Origin: Ornithinibacillus scapharcae TW25
GTDB lineage: Bacteria; Bacillota; Bacilli; Bacillales; Amphibacillaceae
Length of the DNA: 38,238 nucleotides
Reading direction: 5' to 3'
Assembly: GCF_000190475.1 (NCBI RefSeq)
Contig: NZ_AEWH01000043.1
Span: forward strand, 1 to 38,238
The position numbers and the translations under genes are program-made. Positions 1-8,680 of this stretch are shown here, one piece after another. The notes under the pieces were generated by a model, which saw only the letters and a program-made list of their open reading frames with translations, was not told the origin of the DNA and searched no databases. The stretch's first letter is position 1, and each line of letters begins with the position of its first letter.

Positions 1-6
1 ACTAAA

Positions 7-33
7 AAATACCTAATAGTTCAATAGGTATTT
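7..33. terminator. Inverted repeat, possible terminator of a gene left of the window
   Basis: The arms AAATACCT and AGGTATTT enclose an 11-nt loop and are followed by TTAT. A second, mutually exclusive hairpin (TAGGTA/TACCTA, 25-40) overlaps it. Nothing else is recognised between here and the first gene at 302 apart from AT-rich promoter-like sequence. Confidence 0.35.
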
Positions 34-301
34 ATACCTAGAGGTGTTCAGATTGTCGATTTATTATATAAAATATATCTCGAAATAGAAAGATTTAACA
101 CCGTGCTAAATATCACATAATCTGTCAATTTATGGATAATATTTTTATAAAATTAACGACAGAATAGTCTCACCATTAGGTAATAACGATTTAATATAAG
201 AATAAAATAAGTTATCAAAATATATTTCTCAATTCTAATTATCTATGATACACTACTAAATAACAAATACTTTTTCGACAATTTCTGACAGGTGAAAACT
301 G

Positions 302-2302
302 ATGAATAAATTTAGCATACGGAAAGTCCCATTAAATTTGTGGATATTAGGTCCTATGATCATTGCATTTTCCATCTATATTGAAACCAGTACGACTCTA
401 GAAATTGATGGGCTATATTGGACTGCTAATATACTGATGATTGCATTATTTTCTTATTATGGCGGACTATATAGTGGGATTATTCTTTTATTAATCTTAA
501 GTTTTATCTATATGGTAGTAGGATTATTACCAGCAACCAGCGAACTACCGATGCAACAGCAATTTCCATATCTGTTAGGCGCGATCATTGCCCTTTCAAT
601 CGGTACATTAGGATGGAAGATAAAATCAAACGAGACCCAACTAAAAAAGTTATTCGATAACAATGATATAACGTTTTGGACTTGGGACGTTGAAACAGAT
701 GAGCATACATTTACAGAAGGATTTGCAAATATCTATGGTATCTCCATAGAAGAACTGAAGGAAAACCCGTATCACTGGCAAGATGTCGTACATCCAGATG
801 ATAAAGATATTCTACTGGAGTCGATAGAAAAGCAAAAAGCAGGAAAGAAAACAACAATTACATATCGATTTTTCCACAGCAGCGGGGAAATTAGATGGTT
901 ACAAGAGCGCGCCACTCCGCATACGGACAAAACTGGAGCGATAACACATGTTGATGGTGTAATCTTTGACATTACTGACCAAAAACAAGCTGAACAAAAA
1001 ATGAATCAACTAATTCATTATGATTCCTTAACCGGACTTACAAATCGAAAATGGTTCCAAAATTATCTGGAAACTGCCTTAATTTCCTCAGCAAAGTTTG
1101 GACGTTCACTCGGTGTTATGTTCATAGACTATGATAACTTTAAACGTGTTAATGATACATTGGGTCATAGTACAGGTGATCAGCTCTTAATCTTAATTGC
1201 TGAGCGATTGAAATCAGTATTAACCCCTAATGATGTTGTTTCACGACAAAGTGGGGATGAATTCTTAGTTTTATTAGAAAATCGTAGTCTCACTGAAATT
1301 GAAGAACTAGCACAAAAGATAATTGTGAAAATGAATGTTCCATACAAAATTAATGGAACGGAAATTATCTCAACGCCTAGTATTGGAATAAGTGTGAATT
1401 TTGATACAGAAGATGACGCTGAAGCATTAATAAAGAAAGCAGATTTCGCTATGTTTCTTGCTAAAGAGAATGGCAAAAACAACTATCAATTTTATAATGA
1501 CGAATTAAATCAGCAAATGCGACGTAAAATGATTTTGGAAACTCATTTACATAAGGCAATAGAGAATCAGGAATTATCCATACATTATCAACCACAATTT
1601 GATATTGCGACGTTTCAAATTGCAGGTGCAGAAGCACTGCTTCGTTGGGAAGGTAGATTAGGTAAAATACCTCCGGATGAGTTTATTCCAATTGCAGAAG
1701 AAACAGGACTCATTATTCCAATTGGAGAATGGGTACTGCGACAAGCTTGTCGCGACATTAAACGATTTAAGGAAAAAAAGATGAAGTCTTTTCCAATCTC
1801 TGTCAATATTTCAACTAGACAATTAATGGCTCCACACTTTATCGAAAGAGTGGAATCTATTATTGCAGAAGAAAAAGTTGACCCAACGTTATTAACACTT
1901 GAAATCACGGAAAGTGCTTTCCTCTATTATGAGGATGCAAAAGATAATATTTTTGCACTGAGGAACCTTGGTGTAGGTGTTTCGCTTGATGACTTTGGAA
2001 TTGGCTATTCATCGTTAAGTATGATTCGAAATATTGAAATTGACGAACTAAAAATTGACCGATCGTTTCTTAATGATTCCCTAGAAGATAACCGCGTTCG
2101 TTCTTTATTAGAAGCAATCATTCAAATTGGTAAAAAGATTAATACAAAAGTAGTTGTCGAGGGAATTGAAACGAAGGAGCAAATTGATTTATTATCGGTC
2201 CACGATGTTTATGGACAGGGGTATTTTTACAGCAAGCCTATACCAGTTGATGAATTTGAAGTATGGTGTATGAATGCTTATGAGAAAGCTGGTTTAAAAT
2301 AA
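302..2302 (+). CDS. Membrane PAS-GGDEF-EAL protein, cyclic-di-GMP turnover
   Basis: A 666-residue signalling protein. About three to four hydrophobic segments lie in residues 11-106, followed by a PAS domain (about 112-230), a GGDEF domain (about 238-400) and an EAL domain (about 410-660). The EAL domain keeps its expected phosphodiesterase residues: EALLRW (E444), N502, E534, the D563-D564 pair, K584, E620 and Q639. The GGDEF signature reads SGDEF (317-321), and the usual RxxD inhibitory site upstream is TPND, so product inhibition is unlikely. By family knowledge it should hydrolyse c-di-GMP at the membrane; residual cyclase activity or GTP-sensing by the GGDEF half is possible. The gene stands alone with a weak AGGTGA ribosome site and ends at a strong shared terminator. 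Confidence 0.9.
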   Translation: MNKFSIRKVPLNLWILGPMIIAFSIYIETSTTLEIDGLYWTANILMIALFSYYGGLYSGIILLLILSFIYMVVGLLPATSELPMQQQFPYLLGAIIALSIGTLGWKIKSNETQLKKLFDNNDITFWTWDVETDEHTFTEGFANIYGISIEELKENPYHWQDVVHPDDKDILLESIEKQKAGKKTTITYRFFHSSGEIRWLQERATPHTDKTGAITHVDGVIFDITDQKQAEQKMNQLIHYDSLTGLTNRKWFQNYLETALISSAKFGRSLGVMFIDYDNFKRVNDTLGHSTGDQLLILIAERLKSVLTPNDVVSRQSGDEFLVLLENRSLTEIEELAQKIIVKMNVPYKINGTEIISTPSIGISVNFDTEDDAEALIKKADFAMFLAKENGKNNYQFYNDELNQQMRRKMILETHLHKAIENQELSIHYQPQFDIATFQIAGAEALLRWEGRLGKIPPDEFIPIAEETGLIIPIGEWVLRQACRDIKRFKEKKMKSFPISVNISTRQLMAPHFIERVESIIAEEKVDPTLLTLEITESAFLYYEDAKDNIFALRNLGVGVSLDDFGIGYSSLSMIRNIEIDELKIDRSFLNDSLEDNRVRSLLEAIIQIGKKINTKVVVEGIETKEQIDLLSVHDVYGQGYFYSKPIPVDEFEVWCMNAYEKAGLK

Positions 2303-2336
2303 GTGCTGCATAACTCCCTTATTATATGGAAATTTA

Positions 2337-2367
2337 AAAAGCTTGAGGTTATCGTCCTCAAGCTTTT
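2337..2367. terminator. Bidirectional rho-independent terminator
   Basis: A near-perfect stem of AAAAGCTTGAGG and CCTCAAGCTTTT with a 7-nt loop. T-rich ends face both ways, which suits the convergent GGDEF-EAL gene (plus) and cation exporter gene (minus). Confidence 0.85.
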
Positions 2368-2383
2368 CATTTATGATTTTTAT

Positions 2384-3346
2384 CTATTCTGGCTGCCTGT
2401 CCTGCCATGAGCGTTTTGCATCATCCTCGATGATACCTAGGACTACATCCGCTATTTCTGACTCCCTTAATAGCTTATCAGTAAGCTGGAACTTAATATC
2501 ATCAGCATCCGCAAGCGTTAACCCTTTCTTTAGCTCAACGGTAACCTCTACATGATAGGTTCTCCCCTCTTGGATCACTCGCATCATGTATATATCAACT
2601 ACCGCCTCTTCTTCCAATAATACCGCAGCTATTTTATTTTCAACATCGGCGGGTGCCGTAACACCAATGAGGCCAATCATATTGTCATACCCAACCCTAA
2701 ATGCGACATAAAGCATAAGAATACCAATGAAAATAGATATAACCCCATCTGCTTGGAGGATATCAAAGTATTGTGACAAGACAATTCCGATAATAGCAAG
2801 CACTGCACTTGACGTAGCTACTAAGTCTTCATAAAATACAAGTCGTGTAGCTGGAGAGGCTTTACTTGCACCTTTAAAAGCCGTCGCAATCAGGTTCCCA
2901 CTTCCCTCAAGTTTTGCTTCTTCTTTAATCTCTTTCATTGCTTTAACTAAAATAAATCCATCTACTACAAATGCTGCAACTAAAATCCCGATATTCAGCC
3001 AAAAGTTAGATGCTTCTGCCGGATGTTGTATTAAATGCCACCCTTCTTTAATCGTTTCATATGCCATTACTGTGACAACTATAACGGCAACCATACAGAA
3101 GATATTAATAACCCGTCCAAATCCAATTGGAAACCGTTTAGATGGCTTCATTTCCGATAACACACTACCAAAAAAGACAAATCCTTGGTTTACCGCATCC
3201 GCAAATGAATGCATAGATGATGCAAACATAGTTCCGCTTCCACTAATTGCCGCGGCAATTGCTTTTATAATGGCTAGAAAAGCATTACCAATCGCAGCCA
3301 CACCAGATGATGTATTTCCTTTCTTCACTAATTGAATAAAACTCAT
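2384..3346 (-). CDS. Cation diffusion facilitator (CDF) family transporter
   Basis: A 320-residue inner-membrane metal/proton antiporter, probably exporting Zn2+ or a related divalent cation. The CDF helix-2 signature SSMHSFADAVNQ is present with H46 and D50 of the HxxxD metal site. Helix 5 carries FYEDLVA, the ED form typical of the SLC30A9/ZnT9-like subgroup rather than HxxxD. A C-terminal cytoplasmic domain follows from about residue 225. The start was set at 3346, 7 nt after GGGGGA; the open frame extends 17 codons further upstream without a better ribosome site. It is a single gene, divergent from the DUF4015 lipoprotein gene. The metal cannot be read from sequence. Confidence 0.85.
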   Translation of the reverse strand: MSFIQLVKKGNTSSGVAAIGNAFLAIIKAIAAAISGSGTMFASSMHSFADAVNQGFVFFGSVLSEMKPSKRFPIGFGRVINIFCMVAVIVVTVMAYETIKEGWHLIQHPAEASNFWLNIGILVAAFVVDGFILVKAMKEIKEEAKLEGSGNLIATAFKGASKASPATRLVFYEDLVATSSAVLAIIGIVLSQYFDILQADGVISIFIGILMLYVAFRVGYDNMIGLIGVTAPADVENKIAAVLLEEEAVVDIYMMRVIQEGRTYHVEVTVELKKGLTLADADDIKFQLTDKLLRESEIADVVLGIIEDDAKRSWQDRQPE

Positions 3347-3505
3347 ATCATTTCCCCCAGCATATAAGATAATTTCTAACTTATTCTTCCCACACACCTA
3401 AATTATCATGTACAAGAAAAATCACACGTTATTGCTAATTTATAACTCGAATCAAAATTCTTGCTCCAACATAACGTAAGAACAAAACTACAAGGAGGGA
3501 TACCA

Positions 3506-4741
3506 CTGTTTAAGAAATTAATTTCCATCATATGTATCGCGCTTCTATTTGGATGTACAAACAATCAAGCAACACCTGAAGTCAACAACAAACCAGGTGA
3601 TAATATAAATAACTATAACACAATTGGTAATAATCTGAATACAACTAATGAAAACTTAGATAATCGAGTTCGAAAGCTGTCATCTAATTACGAAGATACC
3701 AAGAAGGTACAGTCGTTAGACAATAAAGAAGAACGACCAAAAGTTCAAGTAGAAAAACCGGAAAGAGTCGATGTAAGAGGGATTTATTTAAATCGAACTT
3801 CCATAACCGAAGAAAATGTACAACAATATATTGACCTCATCAAGAGTACAAACCTCAATGCAGCAGTTATTGATGTAAAGGATGACTACGGTAAGTTAAC
3901 CTACGACTCCAATATTGATCTAGCCAACAAAATTGGCTCCGATAGCAATCCTGCTACAATGGATTTAACAAAACTCATTAAACGCTTTAAAGATGAAGGG
4001 ATATATACCATTGCCCGAATCGTCGTTTTTAAAGACCCCTATCTCGCTGAAAACCAAACTGATTTTGCAATAAAACGGAAAGATGGAGCACTTTGGAATG
4101 CTTCTGGTATTAAATGGGTCGACCCATACAAAAAAGAGGTGTGGAATTATATAACATCCATTGCTAAGGAAGTAAGTAACAGTGGATTTGATGAAATCCA
4201 GTACGACTATATCCGTTTCCCGGAAAACGCCAAAAAAGTTGACCAAGAAGTCGCGTATGATAATCCAGACGGGCTTTCCAAAGCAGATAATATTTTATCC
4301 TTTCTGAAATACTCAGAAGAGCAACTCAAAAATGAACCAATATATGTTTCTGCAGATGTATTTGGATTAGTAACTACGGCCTCTGATGATATGGGAATCG
4401 GCCAATTATGGGAGAATATCTCCCCGCACGTCGATTATATCTCACCAATGACCTATCCTTCACATTACGCACCAGGTTCATACGGGGTAGCAAACCCTGA
4501 CCGTGCACCATATGAAATCATGCTTCAGGCTATGAAGGATGCAAACCAACGCAACAAAAAGCTAAAACAGAGCGGTAAAGATACCGCCATTATTCGTCCA
4601 TGGGTGCAAGATTTTGACTATATTAGTGCGTATAATGCAGAAGATGTTCGTAAACAGATACAAGCCATAAAAGATCAAGGTATATCACAATATTTAATCT
4701 GGAATGCAGGAAATGTTTACACAACCGAAGCATTCAAATAA
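3506..4741 (+). CDS. Lipoprotein with DUF4015 glycosyl-hydrolase-like domain, CTG start
   Basis: About 411 residues. The best start is a CTG at 3506, 7 nt after AAGGAGG (3492-3498). It yields a short basic N-terminus (FKK), a hydrophobic stretch and a lipobox ending in LFGC, so the protein should be lipid-anchored outside the cell. An upstream TTG at 3461 would bury the ribosome site and spoil the signal peptide. An Asn/Lys-rich linker leads to a TIM-barrel-like domain with VRGIYLNR, AAVIDVKDDYG, IARIVVFKDP, DEIQYDYIRFPE and VDYISPMTYPSHY, which are hallmarks of the DUF4015 putative glycosyl hydrolase family. Substrate unknown; a surface polysaccharide or peptidoglycan glycan is plausible. 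It is monocistronic. Confidence 0.8.
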   Translation: MFKKLISIICIALLFGCTNNQATPEVNNKPGDNINNYNTIGNNLNTTNENLDNRVRKLSSNYEDTKKVQSLDNKEERPKVQVEKPERVDVRGIYLNRTSITEENVQQYIDLIKSTNLNAAVIDVKDDYGKLTYDSNIDLANKIGSDSNPATMDLTKLIKRFKDEGIYTIARIVVFKDPYLAENQTDFAIKRKDGALWNASGIKWVDPYKKEVWNYITSIAKEVSNSGFDEIQYDYIRFPENAKKVDQEVAYDNPDGLSKADNILSFLKYSEEQLKNEPIYVSADVFGLVTTASDDMGIGQLWENISPHVDYISPMTYPSHYAPGSYGVANPDRAPYEIMLQAMKDANQRNKKLKQSGKDTAIIRPWVQDFDYISAYNAEDVRKQIQAIKDQGISQYLIWNAGNVYTTEAFK

Positions 4742-4836
4742 AAAAACCGACTGATTTTTCAGCGGTGTACATAGCGGTTATTAAAGTTAATGGAGGTAAT
4801 TCTAAATCGACTTCGTTATCTTATGAAATACAGTGT

Positions 4837-5146
4837 GGTTGATATCATCATCTTCTTAATTGATTTTCAGCTAAAGAACGTGATGACATGGAGGTTCATC
4901 ATTTTCTTATTCGATTTTCGGCTCAAAAACGCGGTGACAGTGGATATCATCATCTGCTTATTTGGATTTTCGGTTCAAGAACGCTATGACAGCAGGTATC
5001 ATCATCTGCTTATTTGGATTTTCGGTTCAAGAACGCTATGACAGCAGGTATCATCATTTTCTTATTTGGATTTTCGGTTCAAGAACACTTTGACAGCAGG
5101 TAACATCAACTGCTATTTAGATTTTTTGAATTAAATACGTGATGAG
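4837..5146. repeat. 52-bp tandem repeat, six copies
   Basis: Units start at 4837, 4890, 4942, 4995, 5047 and 5099 (spacings 53, 52, 53, 52, 52). The central copies are almost identical, each holding GGATTTTCGGTTCAAGAACG, while the outer copies are degenerate. AGCAG at the end of one unit and CTGCT near the start of the next can pair across a 10-nt loop. An open frame crosses part of the array but changes phase between units, so it is not protein-coding. It fills the 424-nt gap between the DUF4015 gene and the EamA gene, which converge here. Confidence 0.9.
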
Positions 5147-5165
5147 GAGGGTACCCTACCACCAA

Positions 5166-6044
5166 TTACTTCGCAAGCTTCTTCCGTTTTATCCGCATTT
5201 CACTTATAAAAGTTGAGCTCAGAATAAGAACTCCACCAACAATCTGTAGAATGCTCATGCTTTCATGAAGAATGATAGCAGCCATGAGAACGGCTGATAT
5301 AGGATCTATATAACTCAGCACAGCAATGGTTTGTCCTTTTAACTTTTTCATGGATGCAAAGTATAGTAAATAGGCAACACCAGTATGTATTATCCCCAAA
5401 ATTAGAATGAAAAGGATGGATTGCGAGGATACTCCACTGTAATTCATTGGCTCTGTTAATGCTACATACGGGAACAGAACAATGCTCGCAACACCAAGTT
5501 GCATAATGGTTGTTTCCAGATGTGATAAACCACTGATGAATTTATTGATGATAATAACACCGGCATATAGTGCAGCTGCTAAAAGTCCATATCCAATTCC
5601 TACAGGGTGTTGATAAGTTTCTCCGGCAGTTGTGCCAGGTTGCACTACGAATAAAAATCCGATAAAAGCGATTAGAATACTTATTGCTTTGGTTACCGTC
5701 CATTTTTCTTTTAACAAATATGGAGCTAGTACCATGACAAATATAGGTGCAAAATAATAACTTAGAGTTGCATTCGAGATTGTCGTATAGCGATAAGACT
5801 CAAATAGAAATATCCAGTTAAACCCCATAGCAGCTCCTGACAAAATTAATAAAATCAAATTTCGTTTGGAGTTTTTCAGAGTTACCTTCTTTCTTAATAT
5901 AAAACTTGCTCCTATTAAGAATATACTCCCTATTGCACCTCGAAACAGGGCGATTTCACTGGATGATAGTTCAATATTTCGTACAAATAATCCGATGCTT
6001 CCAAAAATAAGCATTACTAAAATAAAAGTAGTTTTACCGTACAT
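5166..6044 (-). CDS. EamA/DMT-family transporter
   Basis: A 292-residue integral membrane protein with about ten hydrophobic helices in two EamA repeats (roughly 5-135 and 148-285). The second half contains AVLSYIDPISAVLMA, the conserved Pro-containing helix near the end of EamA repeats. The family exports or imports amino acids, nucleosides or other metabolites; the substrate cannot be predicted. The start follows GGGGAAGAGGT closely. The 52-bp repeat array lies just beyond its stop, and a spore-protein gene diverges from its 5' end. Confidence 0.85.
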   Translation of the reverse strand: MYGKTTFILVMLIFGSIGLFVRNIELSSSEIALFRGAIGSIFLIGASFILRKKVTLKNSKRNLILLILSGAAMGFNWIFLFESYRYTTISNATLSYYFAPIFVMVLAPYLLKEKWTVTKAISILIAFIGFLFVVQPGTTAGETYQHPVGIGYGLLAAALYAGVIIINKFISGLSHLETTIMQLGVASIVLFPYVALTEPMNYSGVSSQSILFILILGIIHTGVAYLLYFASMKKLKGQTIAVLSYIDPISAVLMAAIILHESMSILQIVGGVLILSSTFISEMRIKRKKLAK

Positions 6045-6139
6045 ACCTCTTCCCCCTGATGACCAAACAGTTTTAGACCATTATCTCATAATTAAGTGGC
6101 GATTAGCACAAGATATACTTAAAGAAAGGGGAAGTTACA

Positions 6140-6333
6140 ATGTCTACAAAAAAATATACTGCTGCTGGTACGGATATAGAAGAAGTGAAGCGTCGGAATG
6201 CAGAATCAGGTTTATCCTATAACGAGGTAAAAGCTTTACTTGCGAAAACTGTTGGAAAGGGTACTGCATTTACAGTGATACCAATCCAGAAGAAGTGAAA
6301 CGACAAATCAGACAAACTACTGAGTATCAATAA
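6140..6333 (+). pseudogene. Gamma-type small acid-soluble spore protein gene, frameshifted
   Basis: The ATG at 6140 follows AAGGGGAAG and opens a frame that stops at 6298 after 52 residues. Residues 1-44 carry the gamma-SASP-like repeat core (GTDIEEVKRRNAESGLSYNE, then GKGTAF). From the TTT run at 6269-6271 the next frame gives YSDTNPEEVKRQIRQTTEYQ and stops at 6333, which restores the expected second TN-EEVKRQ repeat. One extra T would rebuild a 64-residue protein. Gamma-SASPs are amino-acid stores degraded during germination. This is either a real loss-of-function mutation or a one-base homopolymer error in the assembly. The TAA at 6331 overlaps the ribosome site of the next gene, suggesting co-transcription. 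Confidence 0.75.
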
Positions 6334-6345
6334 GGAGTTAATCGT

Positions 6346-6651
6346 ATGGCAGAAAAAGATTTCGAACAAATTTATAATGAATATCGTAATCAAAGTGACA
6401 AACAGACTTCCGTTCATTCAAAATCAGAAGGCAAGGATTCCATTGTGGCTGTACGAAAAAATGACGATGGTGATATTATTGCGTTTAAAACAGACTCAGG
6501 ACGTGAATTGGATTACGTGACAGCGTTAGAGGAAGCAAAAGCTGGCCAACTGGCGCATGTGGATGTTTTTCACAAATATGGTCGAGATATTATACGCAGT
6601 GAGCCGGATGGTATAAAGGAAAATAACCTTGATCAGTTACCGGAGTTCTGA
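6346..6651 (+). CDS. DUF3892 domain-containing protein
   Basis: A 101-residue soluble protein. After a charged N-terminus (1-28) comes a DUF3892 core: SIVAVRKNDDGDIIAFKTDSG, DYVTALEEAKAGQL, and a DVFHKYGRDIIRSEPDG ending. The family is small, common in spore formers and of unknown function. It starts 8 nt after AAGGAG and follows the gamma-SASP gene by 12 nt, so the two probably share a transcript; a spore-related role would be inference from position only. Confidence 0.75.
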   Translation: MAEKDFEQIYNEYRNQSDKQTSVHSKSEGKDSIVAVRKNDDGDIIAFKTDSGRELDYVTALEEAKAGQLAHVDVFHKYGRDIIRSEPDGIKENNLDQLPEF

Positions 6652-6718
6652 AACATCTTAAACAGCCTGGCAAGCCTGGCACTTGGCGTTACTTCTTCTA
6701 TCAACAAGAATAAAAAGA

Positions 6719-6748
6719 ATGCTGTCACTTCTCGACAGCATCCTTTTT
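6719..6748. terminator. Bidirectional terminator between convergent genes
   Basis: The stem ATGCTGTC/GACAGCAT (6719-6726 and 6734-6741) is followed on the plus strand by CCTTTTTCT and on the minus strand by TTCTTTTTATT. It ends the DUF3892 transcript and the convergent 5'-nucleotidase transcript. Confidence 0.85.
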
Positions 6749-6756
6749 CTATATTT

Positions 6757-8574
6757 TTATGGAAGCAGTAAATATTGTCCAATGTAAATTCTATTTGGAT
6801 TAGAAATTACGCCGCCATTAGACTTTTTATTTGCTTCATAAATCTTCTTCCATTCTATTCCTTTACCATAGATATCTTTTGCGATAGTCCATAGAGAATC
6901 ACCAGCTTTTACAATGTACTTCTTAATTGCTGGCTTTTCTGGTTTAGCAGGCTTGCTAGGTTTATCTGGTTTCGTTGGTTTTGTTGGTTCTTCTTTGTCC
7001 TTATCTCCAGCTGGTTTGTCCACTTGCGAAATACGACCTTCTGCAGCATAAGTGATTGGACCTTCATATGAACTTACAAATTCAACTGTTGCATCTAAAT
7101 CAACAGGACCTTGCTCCGAGTTTTTCGCATATTTGCCAATTACCTGGTTCGGATCACCAAACATATAGTTGTTTACAACTAAAGTGTATGTTTCATTATC
7201 CTTGATTTTCTTTCCATCTGGTAAGAAAATATCAACAACCTCTTGTGTTTCATTTTGCCAAGTGTATTTTAATCCAGCAACACTATAATCTGGGCCATAT
7301 TGAACACTGATTTGGTGATTCAGTATATCTCTAATTTCTTTACCAGTAAATTCTGCTTTTACTAGTGTATTACCAAATGGTTGAACATCGAAGAGATCTC
7401 CAAATGTGATATCACCTTTTCCAATATCATCGCGGATTCCTCCACCATTCATAAAGGCAAAATCGGCGTCCATCGCTACTTTCATTGCGTCAGCAAGTAG
7501 ATTTCCTAATGCATTATCTCCAACCTTACCTCGGACTCCATAGCCACCATCAAGGTCTACAGCCGCCTCACCAAGCACTTCTGATTTCACAATTTCCACT
7601 TCATCATTATATTTCTTTAAAATAGCAGCAACTTCTTCATCTGCTTTTTTCGCTTCAATATCAACCTTAATGACTTCAGCAGACTTATTCACGATATCTC
7701 CAGTTGTTGGATCAATATCTAAATCTATCGCAGCAAAAGCTTCACCATATTCATACGCTTGAACAATTAATTTATTGTCAACATATCCGTTGTTATAAAC
7801 ATGGTTATGTGCTGCAACAATTACGTCAACCGCATCATCAACACCATTCGCTATATCCGCTGCATCACCTGTAATAACATCACCCTCTTGATAACCAGGG
7901 TTATGTGCTAATACAACAATTGCTTCTACACCTTGCTCTGTTAGTTGTGGTACATATTTATTTATAGCAGTAATCTCATCTGTTACTTCAAGATTTTCAT
8001 TTCCATCCTGTACAATCATTCCTGGCGTTTCGGTAGTGACAACACCAATAAATCCAATTTTTTGTCCGGCAATTTCTTGAACGAAGTAAGGATTTAACAT
8101 TAGTTCTTTAGTATCTTTAAATTGTACGTTAGCAGCTACTACTGGAAAATCCATTCCATCATAACCAGGGGTACCATTTGGGTGTTCTCCACCATTTACC
8201 ATACGAAGCATTTCTTTTACACCTTCGTCAAATTCATGGTTACCTAGTGTCCCAACATCAAATCCAATTGCTTCCATGACTTCTACTGTTGGTTCATCTT
8301 GGAATAGGGCAGAGATAATTGGGCTACCACCAATCATATCACCAGAATGCACGATTAATGTGTTCTCATTCTTGGCTTCATATTCCTTTAGGTAAGAAGC
8401 TAAGAAGCTAATTGGGGCTTTCTCATTGTCAATTTTTCCATGTAAATCATTCACACTTAAAATTTGAACATTAACATAATCTTCCTCTTCAGCAAGTGCA
8501 ATAGTCGGAACTACTAAACTAGCAATTAATGTTAAAGAAAAAAATAAATTCAACCCAAAACGAAATATTTTCAA
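6757..8574 (-). CDS. Secreted 5'-nucleotidase/2',3'-cyclic phosphodiesterase with LysM anchor
   Basis: A 605-residue extracellular enzyme of the UshA/YfkN type that should release phosphate and nucleosides from nucleotides. There is a signal peptide (1-28, ending in ALA) and a metallophosphatase domain with NDLH (42-45), HSGD (76-79), GNHE (111-114), AHNPG and AAHNHVY metal ligands. A 5'-nucleotidase C-terminal substrate domain contains MNGGGIRDDIGKGDITFGD and NNYMFGDP. A Pro/Lys-rich linker (about 525-550) leads to a single LysM domain (551-605). The LysM replaces the LPXTG sorting signal found on many homologues, so wall binding should be non-covalent. The TTG start at 8574 lies about 7 nt after AAGGGGA. 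Confidence 0.92.
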   Translation of the reverse strand: MKIFRFGLNLFFSLTLIASLVVPTIALAEEEDYVNVQILSVNDLHGKIDNEKAPISFLASYLKEYEAKNENTLIVHSGDMIGGSPIISALFQDEPTVEVMEAIGFDVGTLGNHEFDEGVKEMLRMVNGGEHPNGTPGYDGMDFPVVAANVQFKDTKELMLNPYFVQEIAGQKIGFIGVVTTETPGMIVQDGNENLEVTDEITAINKYVPQLTEQGVEAIVVLAHNPGYQEGDVITGDAADIANGVDDAVDVIVAAHNHVYNNGYVDNKLIVQAYEYGEAFAAIDLDIDPTTGDIVNKSAEVIKVDIEAKKADEEVAAILKKYNDEVEIVKSEVLGEAAVDLDGGYGVRGKVGDNALGNLLADAMKVAMDADFAFMNGGGIRDDIGKGDITFGDLFDVQPFGNTLVKAEFTGKEIRDILNHQISVQYGPDYSVAGLKYTWQNETQEVVDIFLPDGKKIKDNETYTLVVNNYMFGDPNQVIGKYAKNSEQGPVDLDATVEFVSSYEGPITYAAEGRISQVDKPAGDKDKEEPTKPTKPDKPSKPAKPEKPAIKKYIVKAGDSLWTIAKDIYGKGIEWKKIYEANKKSNGGVISNPNRIYIGQYLLLP

Positions 8575-8643
8575 AATTTTTCCCCTTCCTACTATTCTAG
8601 TATTTATGTACGTTGCTATTGTAGCATAAATAGAATAATAGTA

Positions 8644-8680
8644 TGTAAACTTTTTGCTAAGTTTTGGTGAATTTTGTTAA
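8644..8680 (-). promoter_or_regulatory. Candidate PhoP-box-like repeats upstream of the 5'-nucleotidase gene
   Basis: Read on the minus strand, TTTACA (8644-8649), TTAGCA (8655-8660) and TTCACC (8666-8671) are spaced by exactly 11 bp, with TTAACA at 8675-8680. PhoP of Bacillus binds TT(A/T/C)ACA-like hexamers at 11-bp spacing, and nucleotidases are plausible phosphate-starvation targets. Two of the phased hexamers deviate from consensus, so this is only a candidate. A TGCTACAAT extended -10-like element lies closer to the gene. Confidence 0.3.

Noticed and set aside
1-301. c-di-GMP or other riboswitch ahead of the GGDEF-EAL gene
   Set aside because: No conserved riboswitch core or transcription-terminator arrangement could be recognised; the region is simply AT-rich.
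4741-4770. Terminator directly after the DUF4015 gene
   Set aside because: CCGACTGA/TCAGCGG pairs only with a bulge and is not followed by a T-run.
4790-5041. Open frame of 83 codons over the 52-bp repeats
   Set aside because: The unit length is not a multiple of three, so successive units are read in different phases; the frame is a by-product of the repeat.
4837-5146. CRISPR array
   Set aside because: Units are contiguous and similar along their whole length with no unique spacers, and no cas genes are present. The same holds for the 21-bp arrays.
6045-6139. Sigma-G promoter for the gamma-SASP gene
   Set aside because: Only partial -10-like matches (for example CATAATT) were found and no GHATR-type -35 at the right distance, so it was not annotated.
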